This document shows, in pieces, positions 35,201 to 44,200 of a DNA stretch of 64,000 nucleotides (position 1 is its first letter; each line of letters begins with the position of its first letter). The notes below the pieces were generated by a model. The model was given only the letters and a program-made list of their open reading frames with translations, searched no databases and had not been told where the DNA came from. Both the position numbers and the translations under genes were made by a program. Location: assembly GCA_964635375.1 (NCBI GenBank), contig CAZWOU010000016.1:1-64000 (forward strand). Reading direction: 5' to 3'. Source of the DNA: CAZMNY01 sp964635375. Its GTDB lineage: Bacteria > Planctomycetota > Planctomycetia > Pirellulales > Pirellulaceae.

Positions 35201-38200
35201 CCAATGTCGGCGATGCGGGTGACGCGTTGGAGACAAGCCTGGCGCGGGTTGAGGGCGCGCATTCGGGGAGCGTCAATATCGACAACGACCAGACGCTCAC
35301 CATTGGCGGGATCGGACTGTTGCCCGGACTGTCCGCCTCAGGCGATATTCAGCTGAGCAACAACGGCAACGTGGTGCTGGACAGCCAGCTTTCGGCGGGC
35401 GGCTTGGTTCGCCTGGACGTCTCGGGCGACGTGCTTGACGACTCCGATGCCGACATCGATTTGGCGGCCGCTCGAGCTGTTCTTGAGGTCACGGGCGATG
35501 TCGGCGTGCTTGGAATGCCGATTGATGTGCAAGTTTCAGCTCTCGAGGGGAACATCGGTGGCGGGTTATTCCTGGCTTCGAATTCCGCCTTGGCGTTTGG
35601 CGGAGCAAGCGCGTTTTACAGCGGCCTCAGCGCGGCTCGCATTGACGTGGACTCGACGGGGAGCCTGACAATCGCCGAATCGGTCATGGCGGTTTCGGGC
35701 CCGATCGACTTGCAATCCGACGCCATGATCGCGGTTGACGCCGCAGTTACGTCCGCGGGTCAAATGATTGCCTTGGACGCGACGGGCGACGTAACATTCT
35801 CCGCCGCTGGGAGCATCGACACACAGACTGCCGCAAGCGTAGACATTAACTCCGGCGGCCAACTGTTGATGGCGAACGGTTCGTCAGCCAACGCCCACGG
35901 GGGCGCGCTTGTCGTGCTTACACAGAACGACGCGACACTTTCATCTCTCCAATCACTCGGCGGGGCCGTCCGCGTCGAAAGCCTCGCCGGCGGAATATTC
36001 GATGGTGGCGCCGCATTCAAGGAAATCGACGCGGCGACCGCCGAGCTAAAGGCTGCGGGTGACATTGGAGCGGCAGGCAATCTGCTTGAAACGCAACTTT
36101 CGCAGATCGAAGCCGAGGCGGGCTCGATATTCTTGGATAACATGGGGCCCCTTGTTATCGGCGGCCTTGGCGCGACCAGCGGATTAACGGCAACCGTCGA
36201 CGACATACGATTGGTCAACCTGGGCGACGTTCAGATTCTCGAGGCTCTGACCGCGGTCGACTTGATCACCTTGCTCATCACAGGATCGGTGCTCGATGAG
36301 CCCAACCTGGGCGTTGATGTTTCGTCAACGAGCTTGATCATCGACGTCACTGGCGGCGTGGGCGCCGGCAACCCGTTGGAAACTCAAGTCACAAACCTCG
36401 AGGGAGATGTCGGCGGTGATGTCCGCCTGGACAATACCGGCGCCCTGAATATCGGCGGCGCATCGCCGGCTGAAGATGGCCTCACCGCCAACTCCGTTGA
36501 CATCAGTTCCAGCGGAGCGCTCGTAGTGGGCGAAGACGTTCAGACGCTGGGCGGGCAATTGCGACTGATCAGCGGCTCGACGATGGATGTCAACGCGAAC
36601 GTGCAGTCCAACGGCAACGATGTCGAGTTGCACTCGGTTGGCGATATGGCGTTTGACGCCAACGGAAACGTCGATGCCCAACTCGCCGCCAACGTCTTGC
36701 TCTCCACAGACGGCGCACTGGCGATGACCGACGGCGCCGCCGTCGACGCCAGCGGAGGCATGCTCGGCGTCCTTACGGTCGACAACGCCACGCTTAGCTC
36801 GTTGATCTCGCTTGGCGGTGGTGTAACGGTTTCCAGTTCGACCGGTTCGATCCTTGATGGGGGGGGCTTGGGCAAGGAAGTTGACGCCGCCACGGCAGTG
36901 CTGATCGCTGCGGGGGAAATTGGCGCCGCGGGTAACGCTCTGGAAACCAGGCTCGCCAACTTGGAGGCGAGTGCGGGAATGAACCTCTGGCTCGCGAATA
37001 TGGGTCCGCTCACAATCGGCGCCATCAGTGCGCTAGACGGGCTCATCGCGAGTGGCGAGATCGAGCTAACCAACAACGACGACGTTCTTTTGGATGAGTC
37101 GATCGCAGCAGCTCGAGTGCGCATTAACGTCAACACGGGCTCATTGCTTGATGATGGCGATGTCGACCGAGACCTTTCCGCCAATGACGCAATCTTGGTG
37201 GTTGATGGCGCCGCCGGAATTGCAGCGGACGGGCTGGAAATGAGCGTCAGTCGCCTGGAAGGAAACGTCTCGGGCAACGCCAACTTGCACAACGACATTG
37301 ACATCGCCATCGGCGGCGTCGATCCTGGTTTCGCCGGTTTGGCCATCGGCGGCGAGTTGAACTTTGACGCCGATTCGAACCTGACTCTCGACGAATTGCT
37401 CGATATCGCCTTTGATGCGACGATCGGACTTGGCGGCGGTGTGCTTGACGATGCTGATTTAGAACTCGACTTGAGAGCCCAACGATTGGTCTTGACCGTA
37501 GTCGGCGACGCCGGCACAGCAGCGGACTTGATCGAAACGGAACTCGACTTTCTCGAGTTGGCCGGTGGGGCCGAAATCGCGCTAAGCAACACCGGTGGGC
37601 TTCAAGTTGGCGGGATCGGTGCGGTTGTTGGAGTCAGCACGAACGGCGGGAACGTGCTGCTCAAGAACGACGCGGACGTGACTCTTGACGAGTCTGTCTC
37701 AGCTAGTCGCGTCGAAATCCTTGTCACCGGCTCGGTCCTGGACAACGACATGGCGGCCGACATTATTGCGGCCCGCGCGATTGTCGCGGCGACCGTCGAT
37801 GTGGGCAAATCTGTCGATTCCGTGGAATTGCAAGTCGACCAGCTTGAACTCTTCGCCGGCCGCGACCTGTTCGCCGCTAACGATCGCGACATCATCGTCG
37901 GCGGTAATCACTTGATCGACGGCGTTCAAGCGACAGGCGATCTTGTTTTCAACAACGCTGGGGCTGTCGCTCTAGATGAGCGAATGGCCGCAGGGGCGTC
38001 TATGCTGCTGATCGTCAACGGAGATGTTACGGACGACGCGGACGCCGAACTGGATCTGGCGGCGAACGCGATTCGAGTCGATGTGAGCGGCAATGTAGGT
38101 TCAAGCGGCGATCGAATCGAAACGGGGGTCGCTCGGCTCGAAGGAACCGTCTCCGGAAACTTTACCGTCAACAATGACCAGACGTTGACGATCGCTGGTC

Positions 38201-41200
38201 TGAACCCCGTCGATGGGCTCGCTGTCGGGGGCGATGTATTTCTGCTGAATCAAGCCGACGTCGTACTCGACGAACGCCTGTCGTCCGGCGGCGAGGCCTT
38301 ATTGAATGTGGTTGGAGCCATCACCGACGATGGAGACCTCGATCTTGATCTCGTCGCCTCCCAGGCGGCGATTCAGGCCACTGGCGTGGGCGTCGTTGGG
38401 GATCGATTGGAAACCTCCATTTCCGCGATCGAAGTCGCATCCGGCGCGGGAGTATTTTTCAGCAACAACGGGCCGCTCACCGTCGGCGGAGTCAACGGGC
38501 TTGCGGGCATCACCGCCGTGGGCAACGTCGCCATCGACAATGTGGGCGACGTGTTGCTCGACGAATCGATATCGTCGGCCGGGACGACGACTTTGGATGT
38601 AACCGGAGGCGGCTCCTTGCTGGACGACGCCGATGTCGATGTTGACCTGGCCGCAGTCTCCGCCGTCCTTAATGTCGCTGGGTCGATCGGCGCCGGCGCC
38701 GACGCGGTTGAGACACAGTTAGCCAAGCTTGAAGGTGCGGCCGGCGCGAACGTCTTCGTCATCAACACAGGCGCGCTGGTAATCGGCGGCATCGGCGCCG
38801 TGAACGGCCTATCAGCTGGCGGGCGAATTGAAATCACCAACGATGCCGATGTCGAACTTGACGAGGCAATCGCGGCAACGAACGATATTATCGCCAACAT
38901 CAGCGGCTCATTACTCGACGACGGCGACGCAGACATCGATCTAGCCGCCGCCGGCGCCGAGCTGATGGTAAGTGGATCTGTCGGCACGGCGGCGGATTCG
39001 CTTGAGACGATGCTCTTGAACATTGAAGGCTTGATCGGTGGCGAAGTCGTTCTGGTCAACACCGGTCCACTCACCATCGGTGGTGTGGGCGGCCCCATCA
39101 ACGGGCTCTCAGCCGCCAGCGCAGATATTTCGGCAAGCGGCAACTTGCAGGTCGACGAATCGATCACCACCAACGGTTCTGTGCGATTGCAAAGCGACGC
39201 CGACATCGATCTGGCTGCGTCCGTGGACACGCAAATCGCAGCGCCAGTTGTACTGATCGCTGGCGGCGAATTGAAGATGGCGGATGGCGTTACCGTCGAT
39301 TCGCACGGCGGCGCAATTAACGCTTCGGCCCAAGGCGACGTCACGCTCGGCGGCCTCATCTCGCTTGGCGGAGCAGTCGTTGTCGACAGCGCTATGGGGA
39401 ACATCCTCGATGGAGGCGGCGCACACAAAGAGATCGACGCGACTTCGGCTGTGCTGACTTCGTTCGGGCAGATTGGCGCCTCCGGAAATGCTCTGGACAC
39501 GCGACTTGCGATGCTGGAGGCGGAAGGTTCGTCGATCTATCTCGACAACATGGGCTCGCTTATCGTTGGCGATGTGAATGGCGTTGCCGGCGTCGTCGCC
39601 AATCTAGGCGATGTTCAGCTGAACAACATGGGTGACGTGGCCCTGCACGAGGCGTTGACGGCTGGGGGACTGCTTTCCCTGACCGTGGTCGGTTCGGTTC
39701 GCGATCAACCCAATCCAGCGGTCGACGTCAACGCGAACCGACTATTGCTTGATGTGAGCGGCGATTTCGGCGTGTCGGGCGAAGCTATCGAAACGTCGAT
39801 TGCGTTTCTGGAAGGCGTGGTCGGCGGCGAGTTTGTGATTGACAACAACGGCGCCCTCACGGTCGGCGGAGTCTCGGCGATGGACGGACTCGATGCGGGC
39901 GCCGCCAACATTCGCAGCAGCGGAGCATTGCAAGTCAATGAAACGCTGAGAGTGCGAACCGGGCCGCTGTTGGTAGACGGCATGGCAACCGTGGGAGTCA
40001 ACGCTTCCGTTTTGACTAACGGCGCCGACGCCATGTTGCATGCTGACGCCGACATGACCTTCTCATCCCTGGGCGTGTTGGACGCACAGTCCAACGCCAA
40101 CTTAACCGTCTCGACCGATGCAAATCTCTTCATGCACGACTTGGCTATTATTGACGGCAGCGGCGGTGCGGTCGACGTCAAGGCCAGCGGCAACGCGACG
40201 GTAAGTCATCTCAAGTCGATTGGAGGCGAGATCGCGCTTGAGAGCGCCGGTGGCTCGATCCTTGATGCAGGCGAGTCACGAAAAGACATCGAAGCGGCGA
40301 ACGCAGTACTTACGGCCGGCGTTGACGTGGGCGCCGCGGGAGCCGAACTAGAAACAAGAATCTCTGCGATTGAGGCCATTGCAGGCGGCGATGTGCGGTT
40401 CGCGAATATGGGCGACTTGGAGATTGGCGGAATCGGACCGGCCAACGGAATCACCGCTGGCGGAATTGTCGAATTGCAGAACGACTCAAACGTGCTGCTC
40501 AAAGAGCGAGTTCGCGCGGGCGTTCGTTTTCACGCCACGGTTGGCGGGGCGCTGCTCGACGATGGTAACTCAACTGTCGATATCGACTCGCCCCAACTGC
40601 TACTCGATATCGCCGGCGACGGAGGCCTCCTAACCGACGCTTTGGAATTGCAAATCGGTAGCCTCGAAGGCACACTCGGCGGTCAGCTCAACGCCGTCAA
40701 CTTGGGCAGTCTTACGATCGGCGGTGTGGATGGTCCCACCAATGGACTGATGGCGGCCGCGATTGCCTTGGGCGCGACCGACTCGATACAGATTGACGAA
40801 GATGTGAGTTCGCCCGGCGACGTCGCCTTGGTCGCAGGTTCGGACGCCAGTGGAGGCGATTCTATCGTCATGGGTGGCGCCGCGATGATTGCGGCTGGCA
40901 ATGCTTCACTTGAGGCCACCGCGGATGTCATTGTCAGCTCCGTAACGAGTCTCAATGACATTTTGATTGTCGTGGGCGGGCGGATTCGAGACCATGCTGA
41001 CGATGCGCTCACCGATCTGAATGCTGGTGCGGAGACAATTCTACGGGCGGCTGCCGGCATCGATGGCCTCGCCGCCGATGGAAAGCTCGAACTCGCCAAC
41101 AACACGCGGTTGGACGCCATTGTGAGCGGTCCCGGCGATTTGCGAATCCGCTTCAACGGGGCGGGTACGATTCGTCAAGCCAGCACATTCGATGGGACGA

Positions 41201-44200
41201 TCGATGTTATGGCGGCCGGTTTGCTGGACGCCCAGGCCGTGTCCGCGGGAGATGCAGACGCCAGCGGCGACGGTCACGTTCAAATCGTCAACGCTGTTGG
41301 GGACGTGCTGGTCGGCTTGGTGACTGCCGCTGATGACGTGTTGATAGAAGCCAATGGCGGGTCCATTCTTGATCAAGCTGCTGACGCGAGCGTCGACGTT
41401 CAGGCGGGCGACACGATACGTCTACTTGCAGAGGGCAAGATTGCCGACCCACTCGCGGGCGATCTCGAAGTGGCTGGCGCGTCCATGGTCGACGCCCAGT
41501 CTTTGCTGAGCGGCGACGTTCGCATTGCTTCACCTGGCGCCTTGACGATGTTGCAACTGTCCACTGGCGCGGGCGACGCCAAGTTGACAGCCGTCGATGC
41601 GATCACCATTCACGCGACCGACATTGGCGGTAATCTGCAAGTTGACTCCGCATCTGGCGACATCACCAATCCCAATGGCCAGATCGCGGTAAGCGGATCG
41701 GCTAGTTTCTCCACAACTTCCGCGGTCGGCGAGATCAGTGTGGGGCAGACCAACTCGGCGCGGATCACAGGTCCGATCTCGCTGGCCTCAACCGGCGACG
41801 CCTCGATCAGCAACGACTTGGATATCGACTTTGACGTCAGCAACATTGGCGGCAATCTTCTGGCGATGAGCCAGGGCAACATCATCAATACGGCGGGATC
41901 GCTCAGCGTAACGGGCATGGCCAGCTTTGACGCGGCACAGACCATTAAACTTGGAGTCGCCAATACGCTCGATGTCGCTCAAGCCATCGGAGCGCGCAGC
42001 GGCGCCGATACGATTCTCAATACGGCCAATGCGATCGACTTCAAGGCCAGCCTGGTCGGCGGTAACCTGATGGCCTCGTCGAACGGCGCAATTACCAACC
42101 TCAGCGGGTCTTTGGACGTGGCTCTTATGACCACGCTTAGCGGCTCGGAAGTCCGCTTGGGGCTTGCCAACAACTTTAGCAGCGGTGGACCGGTTGGACT
42201 CAATACCGTAGGCGACGCGGTCCTTCAAATGTCCTCCGACCTCGATCTCAAGGCTTCCAATATCGGCGGCGATTTGTTCATCACGATGCAGGGTGGGAAC
42301 CTAACGGATTCTGGCGCCGTGACCACGGGCGACGCTTCGCTGATTTCGACGGTTGCCTTGAGCGACATCCTCTTGGACCTGATCGACATAGCGGGCGTCC
42401 TTCATGTCGACGCAACGGGCAACGCGGTCGTTCGCAATGCGGGAACCTTGGATGTGGCGACTGGCGTTTCTCTGGGGCAATTGACTCTGGAATCGCTTGG
42501 CGGCGACCTCCAGTATGTGGCGGGATTGTCGGCTGGAAGCGTGCTGCAATTGGCTGCGGCTGGCTCACTCAACGGCACCGGTCTCTTGAAATCGCCACAA
42601 GTCAATTTGAGCGCGGGCGGAGGTATCGGCAACTTGGCCAGCTTGCAGTTGGAGGCCCAGTCGGTCAGCGCGGATTCGGCCGGCGCCGGCAATATCGACT
42701 TGATCAATGACTCGGGCGCTCCCGTAATCGTGACGTCGCTCAGCACAATTGGCGGCGATATCTTGTTTGAGCAACAGGGAGCCGCAATTGCAACCTTTAA
42801 CGGCGCCATGACCAGTGGGGGCGCGGTGGACGGTGGGAATATCGAGGTTCTTGGTGAGAGCGGCGTTGTCGTGTTAGCCTCCGCCACTCTGAGCTCGCTC
42901 GGCGGAACCGGCGGACGGCTATCGATCAGCGGCGCCCAAGTCGATACGACTCCGATGCTCGGCGCTGGCGACATTATTATTCGCGGCGGCGGAGGAGATG
43001 TGATTATCACGGTCGATATCATTAGCGATATGGACATCGACATAAGCGCCGACCGAGACATCATCGTGTTAGCCACCGTCCGCACGACTGATAGCGCCAA
43101 CATTAGCTTAACGGCCGACGCCGATCTCGATGGGGTCGGCGGCTTGTGGGTGACGGAAGTCGGTGAGGTTGATTCTGATGGTCAACTTATGGCAGTCGGA
43201 TCCGATCTGTTTGCTACGCCGTTCGAGCTAGATGCCATCCTTATCGATGACGATGCGGCCGGTTTTCAGGTCCGTTCGCGGGGCGATTTATCGTTGCGAG
43301 GGCGAGATCTCACAGCCGACACGGCGGTCGTTATCAACGGTGAGGTGGCTACGCAAGACGCCGATGCGACGCTCGAAATCGTGGGATTGGACGTAGAGAT
43401 CGGCGCTGGTGTGGGTTCTCTCAACTCGCCGGGCGGCTTGGTCAGAATTGCCGCCCCAAGCCCCCGGGAGATTACACTTGGCGCTGATGTTGCCGGCACC
43501 CTCTCGCTGTCGTCGACTGAATTGGACGCCGTCTCCGCCGATGTTGTCGTGGTGGGCGATCCGAGCCTTGGCGGCGAAATCAGCGTCGCGGGTCGCATCG
43601 ACTCTATGGGCTCACTTGTCCTGGCGAGCGCGGACATGATTTCTGGTGCGGGTGTCCTGGCCGTCAACCAACTCGGCTTGATTGGCAGTGGAAGCGTCGC
43701 CTTGACCGGGCTTAACGAGTTGGGGACGATTTCGGCGTCTTTGGCCAGCGGGGAACTTGAGCTGGTCCATTCTGGAGTTTTACAAATCGGCTCAATCGCC
43801 GGCGTGGGCTCGCTGGCCGACATTGACGGGCTCGATGTCGCGGGTGGTTCGGTTACGCTGGATGTCGCAACGACCGTGCAGCAGTTTGAGCACTCGCCAA
43901 TTCAAGCCGCCGAACTCCTCTTGTTGGGTGCCGGCGACCACTTGCTGACAAGCTCCAACAACAATATTGGCGTGCTCGCAGCCGACGTTGGCGGAAAAAT
44001 TGACTATCGCGATTCCAGTGACGTCACTTTCGGCGCCGTGCATTCAGTGGACGGGGTTACGGCTCTCGACGACATCCGTGTCCACGTTGCCGGATCGCTG
44101 ACCTTCCAAGCCGCGATCACCTCGATTGGCAATCAAGTCGAGCTGATCACCGAGGGCAACACGGTGTTCGATCAGAACACAACGACTAACGACGTGACCA